Source of the DNA: Paraphaeosphaeria minitans
Lineage: Eukaryota > Ascomycota > Dothideomycetes > Pleosporales > Didymosphaeriaceae
Reading direction: 5' to 3'
DNA: 64,000 nt
Assembly: GCA_015832175.1 (NCBI GenBank)
Contig: WJXW01000003.1
Coordinates: 4,092,001-4,156,000, forward strand
Shown: positions 22,475 to 33,389 of the stretch, one piece after another
Numbering within the stretch: the first letter of the stretch is position 1
Layout of the letters: every line of letters begins with the position of its first letter
Notes under the pieces: model-generated
What the model saw: only the letters and a program-made list of their open reading frames with translations
Told to the model about the DNA's origin: nothing
The model's database searches: none
Translations under genes and position numbers: made by a program

Positions 22475-23145
22475 CCTGCAGGTTTATCGTAGTATCGAGG
22501 TCATACCAGTCCTGTACCAGTCCTGATTTATTTCCCGGCCTGTCAGGTCTTCAGTTTTTAAATTATGTCGGAGCCGAAGTGAAATCTTGAACTGTTTTGA
22601 GCAAATCAAAGCGCGGGTTACCACGAGATATGCGTGAGTCGTACTTTGTGCATTCCGGAGGAAGATACGAGTGTGACATTGCGTCGGACAGAATAGGATG
22701 GCGATGCACGTTTGAAGTTGAAGAAAGACGGCACTGCGGCTGAGGTCAACGAGACAGACGCATGGAGGAGGTTCTACTCGAGCACGCCTCGATGTAAAGT
22801 TGTGATGGTATGAGAAGACGATCTGCAAAACTAATTGACGGCGTTTGTCGTTCCTCTGTATTAATGGAGCGCAAAGGAGGTAGGTAGGTCACGGCACGTC
22901 GCACGTCGGCGTAGTCCAGATTTGGGAAGGCCTGTTTTAGTTCTAGCTGCGGAACCCCGCATGACCTGCTTAGTCAGGTAGAGTGTGATTTAACGCGTCC
23001 ACTAGTGTGAGGTACGCGCCTCCGCGCCTCCGCGTCGTATAGGCTTGGCATATTCGTTGGCTACCCACTGCCATGTTGACTGCAACACTCCAACTCGTAT
23101 TCAGCGGCAACACATAAACGCTTCGACCCCGCGATTTCAATCAAT
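22475..23145. other. Intergenic, no gene seen
   Basis: About 0.67 kb between the kinase relic and the DUF7924 gene, including a GGTAGGTAGGT run near 22878. No supported coding sequence. Confidence 0.5.
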
Positions 23146-24816
23146 ATGGCAGGTACTTTATCACCTCCAGCTACTGCAAACAGAAAGCGTTTGCCAACTG
23201 CTGCGAAAAAACGTATGTTTGTGCAACTCTTGACTATTGTAATTACGCTGACGATTAAAGCACAACGACATCGAGGTGGCGTTCATAAAGCCACTACCAT
23301 TCGACGAAACTCTCGCATCGCATCCGTTGGTAAGGCGTTGTCGCAACAAAGTCGCAGAAGCTTACATATCCAAGGTGCCGGTCCTATCCAAACACCACCA
23401 GACTCCGTTCAGCGGTCAAAGCGACCTCGACAAGAAGACGAAGATCGGACCTCCTCCTCGCTCGAGCCGCCCGTAAAACGAACACGGGCATCTGCAGCCT
23501 CAGTCGACGGAAAACTTGGGTGCCAGACTATCAGCGAGGCTCGAGTTGATTACTGGAGAGAGAACGGAAACTGGCCGACAGAAGAGCAAGAGAAAACAAT
23601 GGATCGTTTTCGAGATATTATCCATCATGCGCTCGCAAGAAAGCGATCGTCGGCGTCCCTTCGCCGCAAGCGTTCGGATGCCAGTATCAACGCGGAAACG
23701 GTTCTGTCACGAACACCGAGCGATCAACAACCACGGGAACAAAAGAGTGCTCCGTACCGACATCCGCGGTATGAAGGTCAGCTCAGCGAACGTGGTAGCT
23801 TCATGTGTAAATATGCAGAGGGAATCACGGCGGAAAGCAAAGAGCTTTGTCAAAAGCTTCTAAGAACGTCGCAGCAGCCACCAGAACATACGTTATTCGA
23901 TGAAGATATTTTCGAAGACACTTTGGATATGATCAAAGGCAGAAACGAGACTAGAGTGATCCGCGATATCGCACAGCTCATTGTTCCTTCTGGCGAAATC
24001 TTGGCACTCCGTGGCACTGAGCATCTGAAAATCCTTAGAGAGACCACCAACGCTGGCTGGAACAACACCATTCCTTTCTGCGGACCGCGTCCGCAGCCGG
24101 ATTATGGTCTTGGATTCAAACGAGAGGCATTTAACAGACAGCAATTGCAGAAACTCCAGCCTTTTGTTGGTAATGAACTAGAAGACTGTTCCTATGTTGC
24201 GGCTACATACGACATGTACCTTCCATTTCTCACCTGCGAGGTGAAATGCGGAGCATCCGCACTAGATATCGCCGATCGACAGAATGCTCACAATCAGACC
24301 GTTGCATTGCAGAATTTAGTCGAGCTTTTTCGACTTGTGGGCCGTGAAAAGGAGCTCCATCGAGAAATTAACGGCTTTTCGATTTCTCATAACGACGTGG
24401 ACGTGCGCATCTGGGGCCATTATGTCGCTATTGATGGAAGAGACACCATGTTCTACCGGCATCCAATTGGGGAGTTCAGCATCAAGAACACGGAGCTGGA
24501 TCGAGGGAAGAGATGGACGGCCTACAACTTTGTCCGCAATGTCTACGATCTATGGGTTCCCAACCAATTTGAAAGAATCTGTTCCGCCATTGACATGTTA
24601 CCCGCTAGCTTGAATTTCGAAGTCTCCGACCACTCCAAAACTCAATCTCCGGATCAGGAGCGATCGTCATCATGCTCAGGACCATCCCAGCGGCTGGAAG
24701 ATGATTGTCTAGCTGATGAAGGATTGATGTCGGACAGCCAGCCAAGTACACAACTAGTCACCACAAACAGAACAATACAGTCCGAGTCAAGCAAATCTAA
24801 GAGGAGGAAGAAGTAA
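23146..24816 (+). CDS. DUF7924-domain protein, PD-(D/E)XK nuclease-like
   Basis: About 540-556 aa. A likely intron at 23213-23260 (GTATGT...TTAAAG) is exactly 48 nt and stop-free, so spliced and retained forms share the frame. Residues 50-220 are basic and disordered-looking with several Arg/Lys runs (nuclear-localisation-like). The conserved block starts near residue 300: GWNNTIPFCGPRPQPDYGLG, then YLPFLTCEVKCG, IADRQNAHN, and a C-terminal half ending NVYDLWVPNQFERICSAID. The Asp of PDYGLG and the E-x-K of CEVKCG are arranged as in PD-(D/E)XK endonuclease folds; this catalytic reading is my inference. The C-terminal 70 residues are Ser-rich with a basic end. Such genes are often found in variable, repeat-flanked parts of fungal genomes, as here. 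Confidence 0.65.
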   Translation: MAGTLSPPATANRKRLPTAAKKRMFVQLLTIVITLTIKAQRHRGGVHKATTIRRNSRIASVGKALSQQSRRSLHIQGAGPIQTPPDSVQRSKRPRQEDEDRTSSSLEPPVKRTRASAASVDGKLGCQTISEARVDYWRENGNWPTEEQEKTMDRFRDIIHHALARKRSSASLRRKRSDASINAETVLSRTPSDQQPREQKSAPYRHPRYEGQLSERGSFMCKYAEGITAESKELCQKLLRTSQQPPEHTLFDEDIFEDTLDMIKGRNETRVIRDIAQLIVPSGEILALRGTEHLKILRETTNAGWNNTIPFCGPRPQPDYGLGFKREAFNRQQLQKLQPFVGNELEDCSYVAATYDMYLPFLTCEVKCGASALDIADRQNAHNQTVALQNLVELFRLVGREKELHREINGFSISHNDVDVRIWGHYVAIDGRDTMFYRHPIGEFSIKNTELDRGKRWTAYNFVRNVYDLWVPNQFERICSAIDMLPASLNFEVSDHSKTQSPDQERSSSCSGPSQRLEDDCLADEGLMSDSQPSTQLVTTNRTIQSESSKSKRRKK

Positions 24817-25500
24817 TCACATGTATCTTGCAGTTCTGTCAGACCTAGAGGAGGATGAGGGCCATAGCATATACATAGGTACCTAAGCGAAGGGATGGTC
24901 TTAGCCCTCAGGGCAAGGTGACGAAGGGAAATCACGACTTGAAAACTTCCCACAAAGCCTCGCGCCAAGGCTGCGCGGCTGGAGGTGTTGTTAGACCATC
25001 TGTAACCTGTAGCTGTTCTTGATGGTACCTGTAAGTCAGCGACAAATGTGAAGTCGCCTGCCACCCACAGGTCGTAAAGTGCTAACGAACCTTTGCAACA
25101 GGGGCCATCGCATCACCCGCTTGTTACTATCGTGCACTCCAGCTGTTCGAGAGCGTTTATTAAGACATAGGCAGAAGTGCTCGCAGAAGTCTAATCTCAC
25201 ACGCTATTTTAATAGTTTTAAACTACATATATATTACCTATGCGTCTTCTCTTAAAATAAGTTAAACTACTATCTCTTATTAGATAGTTTAGAATAATAG
25301 TTTTACTCTCTTAGCTTTACTAACTTAAGGACAATAATACTCACTAAAATATATATGTAGAGTCCACCTTTTTTATGACGGTTATCAATGATGCGCGGCA
25401 GGTCTACCGTTACGATTATTAGCTCGTAGACGCGTCGAGCTCCCCGCTTAATTTACGCGACGCGGCGTTCACCATCTAACGCTTCCACTCATCTTCGACC
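24817..25500. other. Intergenic with AT-rich island (about 25190-25380)
   Basis: A TTTTAATAGTTTTAAACTAC-like block, almost without G or C, is flanked by sharply different GC-normal DNA. This is the typical look of a RIP-degraded repeat. No coding content. The last 60 bases before 25501 should contain the MGS1 promoter. Confidence 0.6.
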
Positions 25501-27102
25501 ATGGTGGCGTGCCCGTTGTGCAATAACCAAGTCAACCAGGCCCTCATCAACGAGCACATCGACAGCGGGTGCGCCGACCACGTCGTCGACCAGATTGATA
25601 CGCCCAGCACACACAAGACGCACAGCTTCTTCACCCCGGGCGCACGCAAGCCCGGCAGCTCCGCGAAGAATGGCAACCCAGCGTCGTCGCCCATAGCGCC
25701 GCCCGCTATCGTACAACGTCCCCAGACGCCCCCGACTGGCACGAAGCGATCTTTGGACGAGTCCGCCGAGAATCATGCGAATGAAGAGCCTCCTTCGCCC
25801 GCCCCGGCCAAGCGGAAGAAACTCAAGGCTGTTGAAGATGCCCAACCACTGGCGGAGCGCATGCGGCCCATGACGCTCGACGACGTCTTTGGACAGGAGC
25901 TGATAGGCCCAAATGGTATACTAAGGGGCATGCTGGAGAGCAACAAGATACCGTCCATGGTCCTGTGGGGCAAGTCAGGCACCGGCAAGACCACCATCGC
26001 GCGCATCATCGCCAATGCCTCGGCCTCAAAGTTTGTCGAGATCAACAGCACAAGCACTAAGCTAGAGGAAGTGCGGCGCATCTTCTTTGAGGCGCTGAAG
26101 GACCTGCAGCTCACGGGGCGCAGAACCATCGTTTTCTGCGACGAGATTCACCGCTTTTCAAAGACACAGCAAGATGCCTTCCTAGGCCCGGTCGAGAGCG
26201 GGACTATCACGCTGATTGCGGCGACGACGGAGAATCCCTCGTTCAAGGTTATTAGCGCTCTCCTCTCGCGATGCCGCACTTTCACACTCGACGAGCTCAG
26301 CGACGACGACCTAATCAAGATCTTACAACGCGCCATGGCCACAGAGGATTGCACCTCGCCGCTCCTCGACACCGAGATGCTTCGCTATTTCGCATCCTTC
26401 TCAGACGGCGATGCGCGCACCGCCCTCAACCTCCTTGAGCTCGCCATGAGTCTCTCCAACCTTGCAGACATGACAAAGGAACAACTCAAAAAGCGCCTCA
26501 CCAAGACTTTAGTCTACGACCGCGCCGGCGACCAGCACTACGAAAACATCTCCGCCCTGCACAAGTCTATCCGCGGATCTGACCCCAACGCCGCAGTGTA
26601 CTATCTGACGCGAATGCTCAAATCGGGCGAGGACCCGCGCTACATCGCGCGGCGCCTCGTGGTCGTCGCCTCGGAGGACGTCGGCCTCGCAGACAACACG
26701 CTGCTTTCCCTTGCCACAGCGACGTACAGCGCGTGCGAGAAAATCGGCATGCCCGAGTGCGCCATCAGCCTCAGCCACTGCGTCGTCGCGCTCTCTCTCG
26801 CGCCAAAGTCTACGCGTGCATATCGCGCTCTGCGGGCTGCAGAAGCCGCGCTCCAGGAACCCGGCGTCGCCGCGTTGCCTATCCCTTTCCACTTGCGCAA
26901 CGCGCCCACGCGGCTGATGAAGGAGATGGGGTACTCGGAGGGCTACAAGTACAACCCGGACTATCTAGACGGAAAGGTGAAGCAAGAGTACCTGCCCGAG
27001 GGCCTGCGGGGTCGCACGTTCCTCGAGGATACAGACCTGGGAACGAAGATCGACGAGGATCTGATAGACGACGAAATGTTGCGACCTGAGCTGGAAGACT
27101 AG
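25501..27102 (+). CDS. MGS1: AAA+ ATPase, Mgs1 / WRNIP1 family
   Basis: Replication-maintenance ATPase that binds ubiquitinated PCNA at stalled forks; homologous to bacterial RarA. Single exon, 533 aa, starting with the UBZ zinc finger CPLCNNQVNQALINEH...C at residues 4-24. After a basic linker comes the AAA+ core: RMRPMTLDDVFGQ, Walker A GKSGTGKT (about residue 160), Walker B IVFCDEIHRF, sensor 1 AATTENPSF and arginine-finger region LLSRC. The C-terminal half has the family's SIRGSDPNAAVYYL, ASEDVGLAD and the MGYSEGYKYNPDY end block. Length and domain order are as in yeast Mgs1. Intact, no introns. Highly confident. Confidence 0.95.
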   Translation: MVACPLCNNQVNQALINEHIDSGCADHVVDQIDTPSTHKTHSFFTPGARKPGSSAKNGNPASSPIAPPAIVQRPQTPPTGTKRSLDESAENHANEEPPSPAPAKRKKLKAVEDAQPLAERMRPMTLDDVFGQELIGPNGILRGMLESNKIPSMVLWGKSGTGKTTIARIIANASASKFVEINSTSTKLEEVRRIFFEALKDLQLTGRRTIVFCDEIHRFSKTQQDAFLGPVESGTITLIAATTENPSFKVISALLSRCRTFTLDELSDDDLIKILQRAMATEDCTSPLLDTEMLRYFASFSDGDARTALNLLELAMSLSNLADMTKEQLKKRLTKTLVYDRAGDQHYENISALHKSIRGSDPNAAVYYLTRMLKSGEDPRYIARRLVVVASEDVGLADNTLLSLATATYSACEKIGMPECAISLSHCVVALSLAPKSTRAYRALRAAEAALQEPGVAALPIPFHLRNAPTRLMKEMGYSEGYKYNPDYLDGKVKQEYLPEGLRGRTFLEDTDLGTKIDEDLIDDEMLRPELED

Positions 27103-28452
27103 AATAAGAGGCGGCGTGCGAGGTCGCACGTTGGATGTACCGGCCAGATCTGAGCGGATTGGATCGAACGGCGTTCTTGTAGCGACATAGCGAAATGCGA
27201 TACCCCATCATCTTTTCCTACGCGATTCTCTTCGCACGCATCCTAGCCGGTCGTACGAATTCGAAATAAAGGTCCGACTTTGACGGTTGCAGTAGCCTTT
27301 AATGGAGAGTAATGTCAACTGGCGCCACACACATCCGAAGCCATGTCGAATTCCAATTGCAGGCACTTACACACGATATTTCATCGACCTATTCGGCGAC
27401 GTCGTTGTCAGTCCTCCGTTGGGATGCCTGATTGATGGGTTCCCTTAGACAGGACCTTATCTCTAGCGCTCCAGATGTCTTAAGCGTGTCGTACGCGTGT
27501 CCATATAGTGTTATTAGTCACTGACGCCCACTCTCCTCCTTGATATATCCCAGTCCTAAAGGATTAATGTATCGCAGGCATATCCCAGCCAATCTGTTTT
27601 ACCTAGCCGAGGTGCCCGATAGCGCCTTCGCATACCGTAGCGTGGTACTTCGTCCGCCGTTTCAGCCGCATGCGCTACCACACCCAACATCGCGTTCTAC
27701 TATCATAAAGCTGTGAAGACGTCTATTATTAAAAGTAAAATAAGCAATAAATTATAAAAAAATACCTTTCAAGATTTGGTTAGATTAGATATGTAAGAAG
27801 AATGTAAAGTACCTACGTAAGACTTTTTTTCCGCTAAAGTACTTATATTATTAGTACTATATCTTATTAATTTGATTTTGTTAGATATAGCTCTCTTTAT
27901 TACGTAATTAAAGTTTTATCAATGCAGCTGTAGTGTGATTATGTAGGTCTATGTTAGTAGAGCTGAATAAGTTATGGTGGGGTGCAATGGCGCGTGTGAT
28001 TGGAAAGGCGCACTTAGTGCCGCGCTACGGTACTGGATGTGCATTCTATAACCCGGGCAATTCTTTCAACACCGCACGCGAGATTTCTATGTCGCGCGCA
28101 TCTACTCTGCCCGTTGTGGCCTAACCTTATCCAGCAGGAGGATATTACGCTAAGCCTCGATCAAGCTCAGCGGAGGCTCTCGGCGCAGTCCATCGACGGA
28201 GCTTGTTTTCCTCTCTCCTCGGTGTTCCGTCGACACAATGCTAACCCTGGCCCTCGGACTTGCCCATTGCAGATAGGGCCTCGGTTTACGTGCATTGTGC
28301 GGTGGAATTATGATTACTGGCAATCGCAGGATTGGGGTGGCTAGGACGTAGGCATAGGAGAAAAAATAACATAAGATGGGCGAAATGACGGGGATTCGGA
28401 GGGCAGCTTGCTGAAATCAAGTGTTGAGTTGTGCAGGCATAACGCAGCCGTC
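27103..28452. other. Intergenic with AT-rich island (about 27715-27960)
   Basis: The 250-bp island contains long A/T runs such as AAATTATAAAAAAATACC and TATTATTAGTACTATATC, flanked by normal GC content. It is a probable RIP-mutated repeat. No gene seen in the remaining 1.1 kb. Confidence 0.6.
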
Positions 28453-30394
28453 ATGGTTTCCTCATCGTTTTTGCTGTTGCTGGCGACAACTGCTTCAGCA
28501 GCGGTGCTGGAGAGCTTGAACGCTATGCCGACTGGGTGGCAATACAGCGGTGCGGCGAAGATGGATGAGCCTATTCGTCTCCAGATCGCGTTGAAGCAGG
28601 GCGATGTGGAGAAATTCGAGCAGGCGGTCATCGACATGAGCACTCCTGGTATGTTTGCCCCCGCCTGACATTGAATCCATCCGTCTGTGGGTTTCACAGA
28701 GGAACCATGGCTCCGTGTTCGAAAGCACGCATTAGCTGGAATCAACAATATTAACTCAATGCAGACCACCCCACGTACGGCCAGCACTTTCAGGACCATG
28801 ATGAGATGAAGCGCATGCTGCTCCCCTCAGAGACAACCCTTTCGACAGTTCAGAAATGGCTCAAGACTGGCGGTGTCAGCAACATCGAGGTCGACTCCGA
28901 CTGGGTCAATGTCCGTACTACCGTCGGTATCGCGAACGAGCTGCTTTCAACCATGTTCGCGTGGTACACCAGCGAGGCTTTTGGCAAGCGTCTCCGCACA
29001 CTGGAGTACTCTGTCCCAGATGAGGTCGCCGGCGAGATACTTACGATCCAGCCAACTGTCCGTTTCGGTCAGGGCATCCCCGATCATGCGACTAACCATG
29101 CCATTGACGAGGCGAACGCCATGTCTCTTTCAACCGCCGCGACCCACACCACAGACTGCGTATATATAGCCCATTGAGTCATCTCAGCATACACTAACAT
29201 GTCCAGAATAAATACATCACCCCGCAGTGCCTGCAGTCTCTCTACAAGATCGACTACAAGCCCGATGCAAAGAGCGGGAGCAAGGTCGCCTTCAACAGCT
29301 ACCTCGAGGAATCTGCACGCTATTCGGACCTGTCCCTGTTCATCTCCAACATCGCACCCTACGCTGCAGGCGAGAACTACACCGTCATCACTTTAGAGGG
29401 TGGTGTCGACGACCAAACCTCTTCCGCCGACAGTGGTGAGGCCAACCTTGACGGCCAGTACATCGTCGGCATCGCCGCGCCGCTTCCTGTGACCGAGTAT
29501 ATCACTGGCGGCCGAGGTGAGCTCATCCCGGACCTCACGCAGCCCGACCCTGCCAACAATGGAAACGAGCCGTACCTTGCGTTCCTCCAGGACGTCCTAA
29601 AGCGGCCACAGCACGAGCTTCCCCAGGTCATGTCCACGTCCTACGGGGAGGGCGAGCAGTCTGTCCCTGAAAAGTACGCAAAGTCCATCTGCAACCTGTA
29701 CGCGCAGCTGGGCTCGCGCGGCGTCTCCGTCATCTTCTCCTCCGGCGACTCGGGCGTGGGCAGCGCCTGCCAGACCAACGACGGCAAGAACACCACCCGC
29801 TTCGAGCCGCAGTTCCCGGCGTCGTGTCCGTGGGTCACCTCAGTAGGTGGCACGCAGTACGTTGACGAGGAAGCGACTTTCTTCTCATCAGGCGGGTTTT
29901 CAAACTACTTTACCCGCCCCGTCTGGCAGACGCTCGCCGTGGAGGGCTACCTCGCGAAGCTGGGCACCAAGTTCGCGCCGTACTTCGACCGCTGCGGTCG
30001 CGGGTTCCCGGACGTCGCCGCGCAGAGCGTGGGATATGCCATCTACGACAAGGGGAAGCGGACCCACTTCGAGGGCACGTCGGCGGCCACGCCTGCGTTT
30101 GCGGCCATCATCGCGCTGTTGAACGATGCTCGCCTCCGGAACAAACTTCCTCCCATGGGCTTCTTGAACCCCTGGGTGTACGCCGTTGGCCCGGCGGTTC
30201 TGAACGATATCCAGAAGGGCGGCAGCACGGGTTGCGATGGCCTGAGCAGGTTCCAAGGTGATCCGAATGGTAGCCCGGTGATTCCATATGCGAGCTGGAA
30301 TGCGACGAAGGGGTGGGACCCTGTGACCGGCTTGGGCACGCCGAACTTCCCCAAGATGCTGAAGGCTGTGGTGCCGTTCAGGTACAGGGCATAG
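28453..30394 (+). CDS. Sedolisin (peptidase S53), secreted tripeptidyl-peptidase-like
   Basis: Acid serine protease secreted outside the cell. Exons 28453-28648, 28765-29159 and 29207-30394 (GT-AG introns of 116 and 47 nt) give 592 aa. Signal peptide residues 1-17, then the S53 propeptide with HPTYGQHF and [10 protein letters not shown]. The mature domain begins near [17 protein letters not shown]. The catalytic Glu and Asp are in [10 protein letters not shown], the oxyanion Asp in SSGDSGVGS and the nucleophile Ser in [11 protein letters not shown] Ca2+ site is expected at the C terminus near [13 protein letters not shown]. Domain order and size match fungal tripeptidyl peptidases. The start at 28453 is chosen because it gives a clean signal peptide. 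Confidence 0.93.
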
Positions 30395-31717
30395 TGGGGG
30401 AGGAGGATGTGGATAAAAGGTAGATTCTAAGTATTGTATATATAGAACATGTAACATATGAATAATGCATAACGATCGTATGCGCGATTTGAATGTCTTG
30501 GTCGGAAGCGGCTTCCATATAAATGCCTTATACAATCCACACATGGTGTATGCATGAAGAGTCAACTAGGCCTTAACAAGCGGTTATCAGTCCTGTTCCA
30601 CTACCAATTCGTCCTATTCTTGTTGTCAGAGGAGGTGCTTACTGTTCGTGCTAGCATGTATTTAAACTCCGCCCATAGCTAGTTAGCCAACCCATCACTC
30701 TTCCACCCCAATTCTAACAGTCATCATTCGCGTTAAAAGACACTAGGCTATATTTCGCGCCCAGCGGTCACGAGTCAAGTTGTCAATTTTTTTTGCGATC
30801 ATCGCGCCGCCCGCGTAGGTCCATTGTAAGGCCTTGTCCTGTTCTCTATGCATTTCTGTCATAACAACGCGATTCGCTGAACCTCCCTTGCCTGGAATAT
30901 ACTTTTCACTTGAAGAACAACTTGCATCACGCTATATTGAACATGCTCACCGTTTCTTACAATCGCACTGGATTCAACGTGCATCTCTGCGATTGCATAA
31001 AGTCTTGCAAGTCCACTGGTGTTAGATAGCGACATGGTCTTCAAGGGTCTTCCTGAGAAGGCACTATCTATTTGAAGCGGGTTTACGTGCGGAAGGTTAC
31101 CGTACTTGTACAACCTGAATGAGCTGCTTACTGCCGAATATGGATACAAATTAGATTGCACGCCGTGAGATTGCATGTCGTGGGGCTGCCATGTTCCAAG
31201 CCGCCGGCCGTGAAGTTGTAGTCTTTTGCCCTAATGCGGTTTACCGTATGATGGATGCGCCGATTTTCCGCTTTCCGCTTTCTCGGTTAAAAACACTCGG
31301 TCCATGGGTTTACCTATACCTACGGCATTCAGCAGAGACCAGCGCAGAGTGAATGGCGTGGGAGCAGCGAAAGTATCACATTACTGCAGGTATTCTGTGC
31401 AGCATATATATGAGATTAGGAGTTATTGCTGTCGTAAACAGGGAATCGAAATGGTATATCTAGTAGGTCAAGACAACGTGAGGCTGTGCGCCGGGTGTAT
31501 TTGGGGCTAGCGAGGGTGGCCTCGCATGGGGCCGAGGGGGCTCAAAACCGTATACGGAGGTCGCACTGCCGGGCAAGTTATTATTGGATCTCGACAACTC
31601 CTGGACGGAGGCATAGAAGTACGTATATACTTTGCGCCCGAGTCTCGTTTCGAATATATTGGTATATTCTTCTGACAACTGGACCAATTGCTGATCACAA
31701 CTTTTGGCACTGTCGCT
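30395..31717. other. Intergenic, no gene seen
   Basis: About 1.3 kb of moderately AT-rich DNA between two plus-strand secreted-protein genes. No conserved frame on either strand. Confidence 0.55.
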
Positions 31718-33265
31718 ATGATAGCACGCGTCTTACTTCTGGCCGCGGGCCTTATTTCGCTGGTATCAGCAGAATGGGTCCATTATGATAGACCTTCTAT
31801 CTACTCCAAGTCAACGCAGTACACGGTGAAGGTCAACGGCACCTTCGCGAATACCGTCAACTATGCAGACTACGACTACGTCCAGCTGTCCATGACCGAA
31901 GGGTCGAACACTGAATTCCGCATCGCCACCGTATCGGGGTCAAAAATCACCGGAACGCCAGTCATCTCACCCAAGCAACTACCCATTGATTACAAAGTCG
32001 AGGGAAACGAATTGATCTTCAACCTAAAGAAGGTACACTACATCATCCTGAAGTTGAACAATTTGAAGGAGCTGGTACTTATGATCGACCGCATCGAGGA
32101 CGATGCGCCGCCCTCCAAGGGAACAGGCATTATGAATGTCCTCAACCACGGTGCCGACAATACCGGAAGCGCCATCACAGACGGTATCCAAAAAGCACTC
32201 GACGCTGCCGGAAAGAAGCCCGGAACCACCGTATACGTACCGCCCGGCTTATACCTCGTCGGGAACCTGGTAATCCCGAGCCAGACTTCGCTCTACCTCG
32301 CCGGCGGCTCTGTCCTGCGCATGACAGGGAAGAAAGCAGACTACAAAGTGCTTTACACGAAATCCGACCTCGGCGACGGCACTTGGTGGATCCGCACCGC
32401 CTTCGACTCTAAAGACATCCGCATCTACGGCCGCGGTACAATCGACGGGAACGCCGAAGCCATGAAAAAAGACAAGCTCATCGCATCTATGGTGGTGCCG
32501 GTGGGCACGACGAACTTCAAAATGGACGGCGTCCTCGTGCGGGACTCGTCCTTCTGGGCCGTCATCCCCACGCAGGTCACAGGCGCGAAGCTCACCAACA
32601 TCAAGATCCTAAACAACATCAACGGCAAGCAGAACGACGGCATCGACGTGCAGGAGTCCACCGCCGTCAAGGTCTGGCGCGCCATCGCCATCGCAAACGA
32701 CGATAGCTTCTCGACCAAAACCTGGCTCAAGGACGTCGGAACCACGGTGCCGTTCCCGTACGATCCGCGCCCGCTGAGCGACGTTTCCTTCGACGAGTGT
32801 CTCGCCTGGACGCGCTGCTACGGGTACAAGGTCGGGCAGGGCGTCTACACGGATCAGAACAACGTCGTATTCAAGAACAGCGTCGTGTACTACGGCGGCG
32901 TCGGGCTCGGCATCCACCACAAGTTCGGCTCTGGCACGGCGCGCAACATCAGCTTTGTGAACATGGATCTTGAGAGGCTGGCGGGCGAGCCTGGGGGCAC
33001 GGGCACGTGGTTGGCGGTGTTTGTGCAGGATGTCAAGAAGGGTGTTGGCTCGATTGAGGATGTCACTGTGGAGAACGTGCGCGCGAGGAGTACGGGGAAG
33101 TACCATGGGAAGCTGGCCGGGTATAATGCGAATTCGTATCTGGATGGAGTGGTTATTTCGGATGTTTACATGCTTGGGAATAAGACAGCGGCGAAGACGT
33201 TGGGGGAGCTGGATATCAAGTGGACGCAGTTTTCGAAAAACGTGCAGATTAAAAACTCGAAGTAG
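31718..33265 (+). CDS. Secreted right-handed beta-helix protein (pectin-lyase fold, GH28-like)
   Basis: Single exon, 515 aa. Signal peptide residues 1-18 (IARVLLLAAGLISLVSA). An N-terminal beta domain of about 120 residues is followed by a parallel beta-helix starting MNVLNHGADNTGSAITDGIQ, the classic entry turn of GH28/PL-type helices. Candidate active-site turns are NDGIDVQES and ANDDSFSTKTW, which recall the NTD and DD positions of polygalacturonases. The later GVYTDQNN and GLGIHHKFG turns keep a histidine, but the canonical HG and RIK motifs are not exact. It probably acts on a cell-wall polysaccharide; the exact CAZy family is not certain. The ATG at 31718 gives the signal peptide; an in-frame codon at 31688 is upstream of it. 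Confidence 0.8.
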   Translation: MIARVLLLAAGLISLVSAEWVHYDRPSIYSKSTQYTVKVNGTFANTVNYADYDYVQLSMTEGSNTEFRIATVSGSKITGTPVISPKQLPIDYKVEGNELIFNLKKVHYIILKLNNLKELVLMIDRIEDDAPPSKGTGIMNVLNHGADNTGSAITDGIQKALDAAGKKPGTTVYVPPGLYLVGNLVIPSQTSLYLAGGSVLRMTGKKADYKVLYTKSDLGDGTWWIRTAFDSKDIRIYGRGTIDGNAEAMKKDKLIASMVVPVGTTNFKMDGVLVRDSSFWAVIPTQVTGAKLTNIKILNNINGKQNDGIDVQESTAVKVWRAIAIANDDSFSTKTWLKDVGTTVPFPYDPRPLSDVSFDECLAWTRCYGYKVGQGVYTDQNNVVFKNSVVYYGGVGLGIHHKFGSGTARNISFVNMDLERLAGEPGGTGTWLAVFVQDVKKGVGSIEDVTVENVRARSTGKYHGKLAGYNANSYLDGVVISDVYMLGNKTAAKTLGELDIKWTQFSKNVQIKNSK

Positions 33266-33389
33266 AATGATGGGAAGTTCATTTTTGTCGAAGATGAGCC
33301 GTTACTGTAGCGAGAACAATGTGAAGCTGTTTGTGAAAATATTACAGATATCTTACAAGGTATATACAGTGCCATCTTCTCTGCAGTCT

